From the NCBI GenBank assembly GCA_002170915.1, contig NHHQ01000044.1, positions 10,985-23,545 on the forward strand: a stretch of 12,561 nt of DNA. The letters are read 5' to 3'. Under the pieces are notes generated by a model. That model saw only the letters and a program-made list of their open reading frames with translations, searched no databases and was not told the origin of the DNA. The position numbers and the translations under genes are program-made. The DNA comes from Rhodospirillaceae bacterium TMED167 (GTDB taxonomy: Bacteria; Pseudomonadota; Alphaproteobacteria; Rhodospirillales_A; UBA2165). This document shows positions 5,408 to 12,169 of the stretch, piece after piece (position 1 is the first letter of the stretch; each line of letters starts with the position of its first letter).

Positions 5408-7219
5408 TTGCCTTCAAAGACTTCTCCTGCCCTAAGCGTTCTGCGCGACACATTCGGTTATCCAAATTTTCGCCCCGGTCAGGAGGACGTCATCAACGCG
5501 ATTCAGGCAGGCGAAGATGTGCTGGCCGTGATGCCCACAGGTTCCGGTAAATCTCTCTGCTATCAAATCCCTGCGCTGCTCCGTGACGGCCTCACCCTTG
5601 TTGTCTCCCCCTTGGTCGCGCTGATGGAAGATCAAGTGGCTGCCCTCAAGCTCAACGGAGTGGCGGCAGAAACATTGAACTCATTTCGCGACCGGGACAC
5701 CAACATAGCCATCTGGAAGCGTGTCGTAGCGGGTGAGGTCCAAATCCTCTATATCGCACCGGAACGTCTGATGACGGCGCGCATGATCGCGGCTTTGCAG
5801 AAACTGCCGGTCCGCCAGATCACCATTGACGAAGCGCATTGTATCTCGCGCTGGGGACCGTCGTTTCGTCCTGATTACGAAGATCTCACCCGTCTCTCGG
5901 ACCTGTTTCCGGCTGCGCCAATTTCTGCCTTCACGGCGACAGCGGATAAGACCACCCGAGCGGATATCGCGGACAGTCTGTTTAACGGTCCCAGCCGTGC
6001 CTTTGTGACCGGTTATGACCGTCCTAATATTCAATTGTCGGTGGAGCCCCGCCGCGATTGGAAACGTCAACTCCTCGACTTTCTTGCCGCGCATGCTGGG
6101 AAGAGCGGTATCGTTTATTGCCTGTCTCGCAAAAAAACAGAAGAGACGGCAGCTTTTCTCTGTGCCAAAGGATACCGGGCATTGCCGTACCATGCCGGGC
6201 TCGACAAGGCAGACCGCAGCACGCATCAGGAGATTTTCAAAAATGATCCCGGCGTGATCATGACGGCGACCATTGCGTTTGGCATGGGCATCGACAAGCC
6301 AGATGTCCGGTTCGTATTCCACGCCAACTTACCCGGCAACATCGAAGCTTATTACCAGGAACTTGGGCGCGCTGGCCGGGATAACGAACCGGCGGACGCT
6401 TTCATGCTCTATGGCCTAGACGATATCCGCCAGCGTCGCCAATTCATCCAGGAAGACGATGGGGAAGATGACCATAAGCGGCGGGAACATAAACGGCTTG
6501 ACGCCCTATTAGCTTATTGCGAAACCCCGGAGTGCCGGCGCCGCGCGCTTCTCTCCTATTTCGGTGAAGACAGCAAAGCGTGCGGCAACTGTGATGTCTG
6601 TCTCACCCCCCCGGTACTCGACGATGGGACTGCGTTGGCAGGGTGGGCACTCACCACGATCCAGGAAACGGGTCAGCGTTTTGGGGCGTCTCATATTATC
6701 GACGTTCTGCGAGGTACAGACACAGAGAAAATCCGGCAGTTTAGGCACGAACGCGTGTCCTCTTACGGTGTCGGCGTGGCAGAAGATAAAACAACCTGGG
6801 GATCCATTCTGCGGCAAATGATCGCGGCGGGATACCTCCACATGGATGTCAGCGGATATGGCGGATTACAGGTTACGGAAAACGGCATAGATCTCCAGCG
6901 TGAGGGCAGCGCGTTCCGCTTCCGGCGTGAGACGCTCCGGCCCAAATCTGCAATGCCCAAGGCACATTCTACCGCGGCGCTAAGGGAATTAACGGATGGC
7001 GACGGAAACCTTTTGGCTGCCCTCAAACAATTGCGTCTCCAGTTTGCGAAAGAGCGCGGCGTGCCCGCCTATGCCATATTCCGAGACCGCTCCCTGGCCG
7101 AGATGGCAACCCACCGGCCGTCCTCAGAAGAAGCATTCGCCCGGGTCTATGGCGTTGGTGCGGCCAAGCTGCGGGATTTCGCAGCCCCGTTTATGAAAGT
7201 GATCGCGGACTTCGATTAG
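5408..7219 (+). CDS. recQ: ATP-dependent DNA helicase RecQ
   Basis: RecQ is a 3'-5' DNA helicase acting in recombination and replication-fork repair. The 603-residue product has every expected domain. Motif 0 is FRPGQ (about 21-25), Walker A is MPTGSGKS (42-49), and motif II is DEAH (141-144), followed by the aromatic-rich loop SRWGPSFRPDY. Motif III is FTATA, and motif VI is QELGRAGRD (about 317-325). Zinc ligands are C376, C392, C395 and C398; an RQC winged helix spans about 410-510 and an HRDC domain about 533-603. The frame is open from 5024, overlapping the divergent amidase, so the start is uncertain. TTG at 5408 gives a length close to the E. coli enzyme (609) and begins just before the conserved core; its ribosome site is weak. 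An ATT at 5291 with a perfect Shine-Dalgarno would add 39 residues. In the aromatic loop, the common HD between WG and F is replaced by PS. Confidence 0.93.
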   Translation: MPSKTSPALSVLRDTFGYPNFRPGQEDVINAIQAGEDVLAVMPTGSGKSLCYQIPALLRDGLTLVVSPLVALMEDQVAALKLNGVAAETLNSFRDRDTNIAIWKRVVAGEVQILYIAPERLMTARMIAALQKLPVRQITIDEAHCISRWGPSFRPDYEDLTRLSDLFPAAPISAFTATADKTTRADIADSLFNGPSRAFVTGYDRPNIQLSVEPRRDWKRQLLDFLAAHAGKSGIVYCLSRKKTEETAAFLCAKGYRALPYHAGLDKADRSTHQEIFKNDPGVIMTATIAFGMGIDKPDVRFVFHANLPGNIEAYYQELGRAGRDNEPADAFMLYGLDDIRQRRQFIQEDDGEDDHKRREHKRLDALLAYCETPECRRRALLSYFGEDSKACGNCDVCLTPPVLDDGTALAGWALTTIQETGQRFGASHIIDVLRGTDTEKIRQFRHERVSSYGVGVAEDKTTWGSILRQMIAAGYLHMDVSGYGGLQVTENGIDLQREGSAFRFRRETLRPKSAMPKAHSTAALRELTDGDGNLLAALKQLRLQFAKERGVPAYAIFRDRSLAEMATHRPSSEEAFARVYGVGAAKLRDFAAPFMKVIADFD

Positions 7220-7228
7220 GCAGGCAGG

Positions 7229-8068
7229 TCACTCGGCCCCGGTGATCTCTTCGTCCAAGAAGATATCCCGAACGAGGTCCCTATCTGGGTTTACGGCGTA
7301 TTTGCCGAAATCCATGACGCCCTCGTCCCGTAAGCATTTTTCATCGATAAAAAAGTTTCCAGAACAGGTCCGGGCATCTTTGGTCAGAATGACATGCGCG
7401 GCATCAGCCATGATGTCGGGTATCCGCCCCCCTTCAACGTCGGCACCCGGCACCAGATTAAGCGCAGCCGTGGCTATCAAGGTGGCCGGCCAAAGGCCAT
7501 TGACGCCAATGCCATATTTCCTGAACTCCGCAGCATGGCCCACCACGCAGAGGCTCATGCCATATTTGGCCATGGTATAAGCGGTGTATTTTTCAAACCA
7601 CTTTGGGTTGAGATTGAGAGGAGAAGCGAGCGTTAAAACATGTGGATTTTTTGCTTTTATCAGATGGGGCAAGCAGGCCTGCGTGGTCGCAAAAGTACCT
7701 CGAGCATTGACCTGCTGCATGAGATCATAGCGCCTTATCGGCGTGTTCGGTGTATCCGTCATGCTGATGGCACTGGCATTGTTTACACAGATATCGATCC
7801 CCCCGAAGGTCTTTAACGTTTCCGCAACAGCGGCCTCGATTTGCTTTTCATCCCGAATGTCACACCGAACAGCCAATGCCGAGCCGCCAGCTGCCATCAT
7901 ATCGGCCGCGGCACTCTGAATGGTGCCCGGTAATTTAGGATGAGGTTTAACAGTTTTGGCGGCGATAACGATGTTAGCGCCATCCTGAGCGGCCCGCAGA
8001 CCTATGGCATGACCAATACCTCGTGTGGCGCCGGTAATGAAGAGCGTTTTGCCCTTGAGATCAGACAT
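7229..8068 (-). CDS. HSDL2-like short-chain dehydrogenase/reductase
   Basis: This 279-residue NAD(P)-dependent short-chain dehydrogenase closely follows the dehydrogenase part of animal HSDL2 (hydroxysteroid dehydrogenase-like protein 2). Shared features include TGATRGIG (13-20), the segment IVIAAKTVKPHPKLPGTI, NNASAIS (97-102), and SPLNLNPKWF in place of the usual serine motif. They also include the active site Y164-x3-K168 in YTMAKYGMS and the late NGLWP motif. The animal protein carries an added SCP2 lipid-binding domain, which is absent here, as in most bacterial homologues. The substrate is likely a hydrophobic hydroxy or keto compound, but this is not established. It is the second gene of a two-gene operon, 9 bp after the FabG-like gene, with only a weak ribosome site, so translation may be coupled. 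Its stop lies 9 bp from the recQ stop. Confidence 0.92.
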   Translation of the reverse strand: MSDLKGKTLFITGATRGIGHAIGLRAAQDGANIVIAAKTVKPHPKLPGTIQSAAADMMAAGGSALAVRCDIRDEKQIEAAVAETLKTFGGIDICVNNASAISMTDTPNTPIRRYDLMQQVNARGTFATTQACLPHLIKAKNPHVLTLASPLNLNPKWFEKYTAYTMAKYGMSLCVVGHAAEFRKYGIGVNGLWPATLIATAALNLVPGADVEGGRIPDIMADAAHVILTKDARTCSGNFFIDEKCLRDEGVMDFGKYAVNPDRDLVRDIFLDEEITGAE

Positions 8069-8077
8069 GCGTCACGT

Positions 8078-8812
8078 TCATCTCGCGTAAGATACCGCTA
8101 GATTACTGCCGGAGACATACGACGCGTCTTCTGACAAAAGCCAAAGAATGGCCTTCGCCACTTCCTCCGGCCTTCCGGCGCGGCCCGCGGGCAGGTTCGG
8201 TCCGTCTTTCTCGGCCCGGCCCGCTGGTTGGATTTCCGTATCGATGAGACCGGGACTCACCACATTGACGCGTATACCATCTCGGGCCACCTCCTGAGAA
8301 AGTCCCCAGCCGAGCGCATCGACAGCCCCCTTAGAGGCTGCATAGGGTATACAGTAACCAGCCCCCCCCAGGCGGGAAGATACCGAGGACAGGAGCACGA
8401 TTGATCCTCCACCCCCACCAAGACGGGGAGACATCCGGCGAACAGCTTCCCGAGATACGATCAGGGCCGCATTGACGTTGATATCGATTAGCGGCAGCAT
8501 TTGCTGGTAATCGAGATCTTCCATGAGGCCATAAGGTTCTACAATACCGGCGCTGTTCACGGCCCCTTTCACTGAGCCCAGTTCTTTCTCGCAGGTCTCA
8601 AACAACCGGATAACGTCCTCTTCCTTGGCGATATCAGCCTGGACGGCAATGGCTCGCCCGCCGGCCGCTTCGATCTGTGCAACTGTTTCACGGGCTCGCG
8701 CGTCATTACGGACGTAGTTGACGCAGACGTCCCACCCCTCCGCAACGGCCCCCAATGATACACAATGGCCGATTCCCCGGCTACCGCCCGTGACAACAAG
8801 TGCTTTTGACAT
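8078..8812 (-). CDS. FabG-like short-chain dehydrogenase/reductase
   Basis: This is a 244-residue classical short-chain dehydrogenase. Visible motifs are the coenzyme loop TGGSRGIG (8-15), the D60 region QADIAKEEDV, the active-site serines in LSSVSS (141-146), and Y157-x3-K161 in YAASKGAVDA. The late SPGLIDTEI loop and the C-terminal YVSGSNLAVS strand follow. The usual NNAG is NSAG (86-89), a change tolerated in the fold. Residues 132-136 are a run of five glycines before the serine strand. The absence of acpP, fabD or fabF nearby argues against a role as the housekeeping beta-ketoacyl-ACP reductase. An NADP+ or NAD+ preference is not assigned. The ATG at 8812 has a GGGGAG ribosome site about ten bases upstream. 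This is the promoter-proximal gene of the operon with the HSDL2-like enzyme and is divergent from the VOC gene. Confidence 0.92.
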   Translation of the reverse strand: MSKALVVTGGSRGIGHCVSLGAVAEGWDVCVNYVRNDARARETVAQIEAAGGRAIAVQADIAKEEDVIRLFETCEKELGSVKGAVNSAGIVEPYGLMEDLDYQQMLPLIDINVNAALIVSREAVRRMSPRLGGGGGSIVLLSSVSSRLGGAGYCIPYAASKGAVDALGWGLSQEVARDGIRVNVVSPGLIDTEIQPAGRAEKDGPNLPAGRAGRPEEVAKAILWLLSEDASYVSGSNLAVSYAR

Positions 8813-8958
8813 ATAAATTTTCTCCCCAAATGTAACCCATTCTCAACTCATTTTACCCGAAATGCTAGACTTGTTCCGCAGTGAAAGTCGATGAGAAAGT
8901 GACCTCAAAACTCTGTTATACGCTTTTCGTTTGGGGGCGAACGGGGCATACTCTGGAA

Positions 8959-9357
8959 ATGTCTATTGAAATCTCAAATATCGATCACGTGAACGTCGAA
9001 TCTGACGACATTGAACGGTCTGCGCGCTTTTACCGAGAGGTTATTGGCCTGAAAGAAGGACCCCGCCCTGATTTTGACCGACCGGGTTACTGGATGTACG
9101 CTGCCGATAAACCGGTCGTGCATATTATTCGCACCCATCCCAACAATGATATGCTGACGGGGTCCAAGGATGCCTCCATTTCGCATTTTGCACTTCAGAT
9201 TAAAGACTATAACGCCACACGGACGCACCTAGACTCCCTCGAAATTTTATACGAGACCAGCGATGTCGATGACACAGAGATTCGGCAAATCTTTCTGCAG
9301 GACCCCGAAGGCGTGCTGATCGAGTTGATCCACCTACCCGAGGGCGCGCGGGTCTAA
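8959..9357 (+). CDS. VOC (glyoxalase/bleomycin resistance/dioxygenase fold) family protein
   Basis: This 132-residue soluble protein has two beta-alpha-beta-beta-beta units of the vicinal oxygen chelate fold. Likely metal ligands are H10 in NIDHVNV, H76 in ISHFALQI and E122 in VLIELIH. The spacing and the DPEGVLIEL ending are typical of single-domain VOC proteins. Such proteins include lyases, dioxygenases, epimerases and antibiotic-binding proteins, so no reaction can be named. The frame extends to a GTG at 8881, but the ATG at 8959 is preferred because the conserved first strand starts only seven residues later. No strong ribosome site precedes it, so the start is moderately uncertain. It is divergent from the two dehydrogenases across about 150 bp, which may contain both promoters, and could act on the same substrate. 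That link is inference. Confidence 0.87.
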   Translation: MSIEISNIDHVNVESDDIERSARFYREVIGLKEGPRPDFDRPGYWMYAADKPVVHIIRTHPNNDMLTGSKDASISHFALQIKDYNATRTHLDSLEILYETSDVDDTEIRQIFLQDPEGVLIELIHLPEGARV

Positions 9358-9362
9358 CAACA

Positions 9363-9382
9363 GCCCGCCGGCTTATGCGGGC
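9363..9382 (+). terminator. Weak hairpin after the VOC gene
   Basis: GCCCGC (9363-9368) and GCGGGC (9377-9382) form a GC-rich six-base stem with an eight-base loop, starting six bases after the VOC stop. No T-run follows, so it is at best a weak or Rho-assisted terminator. Position is the main support. Confidence 0.35.
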
Positions 9383-9457
9383 ACTATTAACCGTCTCCCA
9401 CCCCGCTTTTATTCCACGTTAGCCCTTTATCCGCGAAGAAGGCCCCGCCAGCCCGTC

Positions 9458-10387
9458 ATGTCAGCTGCTCCCTCCAAAATGAAAACCGCCCTCTGGGGCG
9501 TATTTTGGGCCTGTTTGTCCACATCTTTGGGCGGTACGACCGTTGTCTTTACGCGGATGATCATAGAAGAGACGGACCCCTTATCTCTCACCGCCATCCG
9601 GTATGGCGGCGCGGCGATAATATTGCTGGGTTTCATGATCGCAAAAACCCGGCTGCCGATTTTCGCCCGCAAAGATATGGTCATTCTCACGCTCATCGGC
9701 ACGGTGATGTTTGCAGCCTTTCCCTTTTTCATGGCCACCGCGCTGGCGGACACGACCGCGGCCCGGGGAGGCCTATTGTTTGCCACCATGCCTCTCATCA
9801 CCATGTCGATAGCCGCTTTGTTCGGCGTCGAGCGTATGACCCCCTTGAAGGTCATAGCTGTTCTGACTGCCATCTCCGGCACCATTGTTGCTCTGGGTGA
9901 AAATGTCGAAGATATCGCTCCCCATGCGCTTCGGGGCGATGTGTTTATGTTTTTGGGGATGCTGTGCGCCTCGTCGTTCAACGTTTTTTCCGGTAAATAT
10001 TTGGTTCGGTACGGAAATCTGCCGGTAATGATATACACCATGCTTGTCGGCGTTTCCGTGTTGTTCATTCTTGCCATCATTTTAGAGAATCCGTTCTCTG
10101 GATCGCTGAACTTTGATCTCAATGGCTGGTTCATCGTCTTTCTGCTAATCGTACCGGGCGGGGCACTGATGATGTTCTCCTGGGGCCAGGCCTTGCAGCG
10201 GATAACACCGACCCAGGCTGCCATCACTGTGGGACTCAATCCGGTCACAGCTATTTTATTGGCAGCCTGGCTTCTGTTCGAACCCATCACCGCGCGAGTG
10301 GTGATTGGTTTCCTCCTCATATTCGCAGCCATCTTGCTTGCTAATTATCACCGGCGGCGCCCGGCCCCGATCAACTCACAGGGCTAG
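9458..10387 (+). CDS. EamA/DMT family transporter
   Basis: This is a 309-residue inner-membrane protein with about ten hydrophobic segments in two EamA halves (about residues 8-145 and 158-300). The first half has the typical sequence of a membrane helix, an arginine-containing turn (TAIRYGGAA) and the short GTVMFAAFPFFMATAL helix. The second half has the matching SWGQALQRITPTQAA and LNPVTAILLAAWLLFEP segments, which are hallmarks of the family. The C-terminus is short and basic (NYHRRRPAP). The ATG at 9458 is in frame with a second ATG at 9479, and neither has a good ribosome site, so the exact start is uncertain by seven residues. It is followed after 8 bp by another transporter of the same superfamily, so they are probably co-transcribed. 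The substrate is unknown. Confidence 0.9.
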   Translation: MSAAPSKMKTALWGVFWACLSTSLGGTTVVFTRMIIEETDPLSLTAIRYGGAAIILLGFMIAKTRLPIFARKDMVILTLIGTVMFAAFPFFMATALADTTAARGGLLFATMPLITMSIAALFGVERMTPLKVIAVLTAISGTIVALGENVEDIAPHALRGDVFMFLGMLCASSFNVFSGKYLVRYGNLPVMIYTMLVGVSVLFILAIILENPFSGSLNFDLNGWFIVFLLIVPGGALMMFSWGQALQRITPTQAAITVGLNPVTAILLAAWLLFEPITARVVIGFLLIFAAILLANYHRRRPAPINSQG

Positions 10388-10395
10388 CCCATACT

Positions 10396-11283
10396 GTGGC
10401 ACACCCCCCGCTCATATCACCCCACCTCCTGGGAATTGCCTGTCTGGTAACGGCCTTGTCCTTGAACGCGGTAAAGGACGGAACCGCGAAAATCCTGGGG
10501 GATCAGTATTCCCCGCTCATGCTCATCTGGGTTCAAATGGTGTTCACCAGCTTGGTGTTGATCCCGATTGTTTGGAAAAAGTACGGCGCGGCCATCATTC
10601 TTCCCCGACCGCTCGGACCACAAATCCTTCGGGGCGGCCTCTGTATTCTCGGGGTTGCTCTGTTTTATTGGTCACTCACTTTCATTCCTCTCACCGATAC
10701 CACAGCCATGGTGTTCATAGCCCCCATCGTCGTAACGGCAGCCTCACCCTTGCTGCTGCGGGAAAAGCTGGGACTCCATCGCACTTTGGCTGTATTTGTC
10801 GGCTTTGTGGGGATGTTGGTCATTTTGCGGCCGGACTTGGGCGGGGAACGCCAGGGTTACTTCATCGGACTCGTCGCGGGCATCAGCCTGGGTCTGTTCT
10901 ACGTCGCGAACAGAAGGCTCGCTGAGATCCAGCCACCACTGGCTGCCGTGACCTATACAGCCATGATTGGGGTTGTCCTCCTGCTGCCAGTTCTGCCATT
11001 TACCTGGTCGGCACCCAGGACCGAGGATCTCGCTCTCATTTCAGTCTTTCTAGTTTTTGCGACCGTGGGGCAGATCTTTTTAATTACAGCCTTTTTGTAC
11101 ACCCCAGCGAGTGAATTGGCGCCTTTTCAATACACGCAATTGGTTGCGGCCACCCTATTCGGCATGATCGTTTTCGACTCCCTTCCAGATCCCGTGACCT
11201 GGACCGGAATAGCGCTTGTCGTCGGTGCCGGCCTGTATATCGCATTCCGGGAATCCAGATCAATTACACTGGCTGAAAGATAA
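10396..11283 (+). CDS. EamA/DMT family transporter (second of tandem pair)
   Basis: This 295-residue inner-membrane protein has about ten hydrophobic segments in two EamA halves (about 9-138 and 150-285). Family-like segments include LNAVKDGTAKILGDQYSPLM near the N-terminus and FIPLTDTTAMVFIAPIVVTA. Another is the second-half segment TPASELAPFQYTQLVAATLF, whose wording recalls the subgroup annotated as S-adenosylmethionine or riboflavin uptake carriers. I do not assign that substrate. The start is a GTG 8 bp after the previous stop with no clear ribosome site, which suggests translational coupling. It is not a close duplicate of its partner: the two share the fold but few identical stretches. 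A gene-poor region follows, with no convincing intrinsic terminator. Confidence 0.9.
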   Translation: MAHPPLISPHLLGIACLVTALSLNAVKDGTAKILGDQYSPLMLIWVQMVFTSLVLIPIVWKKYGAAIILPRPLGPQILRGGLCILGVALFYWSLTFIPLTDTTAMVFIAPIVVTAASPLLLREKLGLHRTLAVFVGFVGMLVILRPDLGGERQGYFIGLVAGISLGLFYVANRRLAEIQPPLAAVTYTAMIGVVLLLPVLPFTWSAPRTEDLALISVFLVFATVGQIFLITAFLYTPASELAPFQYTQLVAATLFGMIVFDSLPDPVTWTGIALVVGAGLYIAFRESRSITLAER

Positions 11284-11475
11284 ACATTTGGCGAATGATT
11301 GAGACATGGCGTCATTTTACCCCCGCCTAGAGACCTATCTAACTCCTCCAAGCCATGTCCATTCGGTTGCATTCTGTTAAACTGAGCGCCTGACAACCTC
11401 CAACTTCTGGTACTCGTAGGGGGCCTCCTCCAGAATGAATACACGGAGGATAATTTCAAGCGCTGCCGCTGTAAT

Positions 11476-11598
11476 ATGCTAAAGGTGGCAAATGTGCGCA
11501 GCATCGCTGCTCGTCTGGTTGCCAATGGCTTGTTGCAGGAGATCGAGGAACTGGGCCGAGTGCGGGAGACTTTGAATCAGCTGATGAGGAAGAGTTGA
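11476..11598 (+). CDS. Possible small open reading frame or gene remnant
   Basis: The frame from ATG 11476 to TGA 11596-11598 encodes 40 residues, beginning MLKVANVRSIAARLVANG and ending LNQLMRKS. The composition (Ala, Leu, Glu, Arg) is that of a normal amphipathic helix and looks more protein-like than other frames here. The frame is open upstream to 11386, so this could be the tail of a decayed gene. No ribosome site lies at a proper distance; a GGAGG is about 26 bases before the ATG. I recognise no family. Confidence 0.25.
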   Translation: MLKVANVRSIAARLVANGLLQEIEELGRVRETLNQLMRKS

Positions 11599-11602
11599 CC
11601 TC

Positions 11603-11615
11603 GCCGGAATCCGGC
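11603..11615. repeat. 13-bp palindrome in the gene-poor region
   Basis: GCCGGA-A-TCCGGC is a perfect dyad with six-base arms and a single central base. It adjoins a larger hairpin (11614-11648) and cannot fully form together with it because they share two bases. A one-base centre favours a protein-binding site over an RNA hairpin. Confidence 0.4.
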
Positions 11616-11648
11616 CGGGGGGTGTTAAGCGATACTGACCCCCACGGC
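11614..11648. repeat. Strong GC-rich stem-loop
   Basis: The left arm GCCGGGGGGT (11614-11623) pairs with ACCCCC (11638-11643) and CGGC (11645-11648), with A11644 bulged. This gives a ten-pair stem, nine of them G-C, around a 14-base loop. No T-run follows, so it is not a standard terminator. It might be an RNA structure, a protein-binding site, or part of a mobile-element end. Confidence 0.45.
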
Positions 11649-11820
11649 ACTCGCGTGAGCAGTCAGACACTCGAGCATGGGATGCCAGGGCAAATATTAA
11701 AACAGGCGAATAGTAGCCGGCTTGCCCAAATTTCTTCAATAAAAACAAATAACTGACTGAACAAGGGGAGGCGTTTAGGGGCGTCCCTTGACTTAAAATT
11801 TAATTTTTGCGACGGTCTCG

Positions 11821-11833
11821 ACAGGTATCCTGT
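11821..11833. promoter_or_regulatory. Dyad next to a possible pilin promoter
   Basis: ACAGG-TAT-CCTGT is an inverted repeat with perfect five-base arms. Three bases after its end (from 11836) is TAAAAT, a possible -10 hexamer directed at the pilin gene about 90 bp downstream. No good -35 was found, which would suit a promoter needing an activator at such a dyad. Evidence is positional only. Confidence 0.3.
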
Positions 11834-11930
11834 ACTAAAATGAATTATGGTTGGGCGTGATCTGTCAATGGGTTGATGCGGTATACGTTTAATGCGTTGG
11901 AATGGGGAAATTTCAGAAGTGAACTCTTCA

Positions 11931-12110
11931 ATGATGCGGTCACTGACACCTATCATAAAAAAGCTATGGAAATCGGACTCCGGGGTGACGGCAATTGAAT
12001 ACGCCTTGATCGCTGCTCTGATTGCGATTGTGATTGTAGCCTCCCTGACTTTGATAGGTACAGACCTCGGCGACATGCTCGACAACTTCTCCAAAAATCT
12101 GGCAAATTGA
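11931..12110 (+). CDS. Flp/Fap-type pilin component
   Basis: This is a 59-residue precursor of the Flp pilin, the major subunit of tight-adherence (Tad, type IVb) pili. The leader, rich in lysine, ends in DSG; cleavage by prepilin peptidase after G18 would leave a mature protein starting VTAIEYALIAALIA. The hallmark Glu at +5 and Tyr at +6 are present, followed by one hydrophobic helix and a short polar tail. The overall size is typical. Two adjacent ATGs (11931, 11934) give a normal leader. The frame also offers GTG at 11919, preceded by GGGGAA, and ATG at 11892, so the start is not certain. The gene is followed after 59 bp by the prepilin peptidase gene, the usual order in tad loci. Confidence 0.9.
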   Translation: MMRSLTPIIKKLWKSDSGVTAIEYALIAALIAIVIVASLTLIGTDLGDMLDNFSKNLAN

Positions 12111-12169
12111 GATTACTGAAATCGGTTCTTTTTTTCTGATTGCCTTGGATCCAAAGGACCAAACAAGAG

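Larger units (their letters stand above)
11284..11930. other. Gene-poor region between the DMT pair and the pilus locus
   Basis: No intact, recognisable gene lies here. Reading frames on the minus strand are low-complexity, Arg/Ser/Pro-rich shadows. The left part holds a possible 40-residue reading frame (11476-11598). The middle has strong dyads (11603-11615 and 11614-11648) and a sequence like an insertion-sequence end. From about 11680 the DNA becomes visibly AT-richer and contains symmetric motifs that could control the pilin gene. It may be a degraded junction where the pilus locus meets the metabolic region. Confidence 0.6.

Noticed and set aside
5681..6322. 213-codon minus-strand frame inside recQ
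   Set aside because: It is antisense to conserved helicase motifs and has no recognisable protein features.
8881..8958. GTG-initiated 26-residue extension of the VOC protein
   Set aside because: The VOC fold starts right after the ATG at 8959 and no ribosome site precedes the GTG.
9427..10332. Long minus-strand frame of 301 codons opposite the DMT gene
   Set aside because: The plus strand encodes a clear membrane transporter; the minus frame is Met/Arg/Ala-rich with no recognisable domain, a typical antisense shadow.
11793..11803. TTAA-AAT-TTAA as a CtrA box upstream of the pilin
   Set aside because: The known CtrA site needs seven bases between the TTAA halves; here there are three.
12111..12140. 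T-rich segment between the pilin and cpaA as an intrinsic attenuator
   Set aside because: The seven-T run falls in the loop of the only small stem available, and no stable stem lies directly before it; differential expression of pilin is plausible but not shown here.
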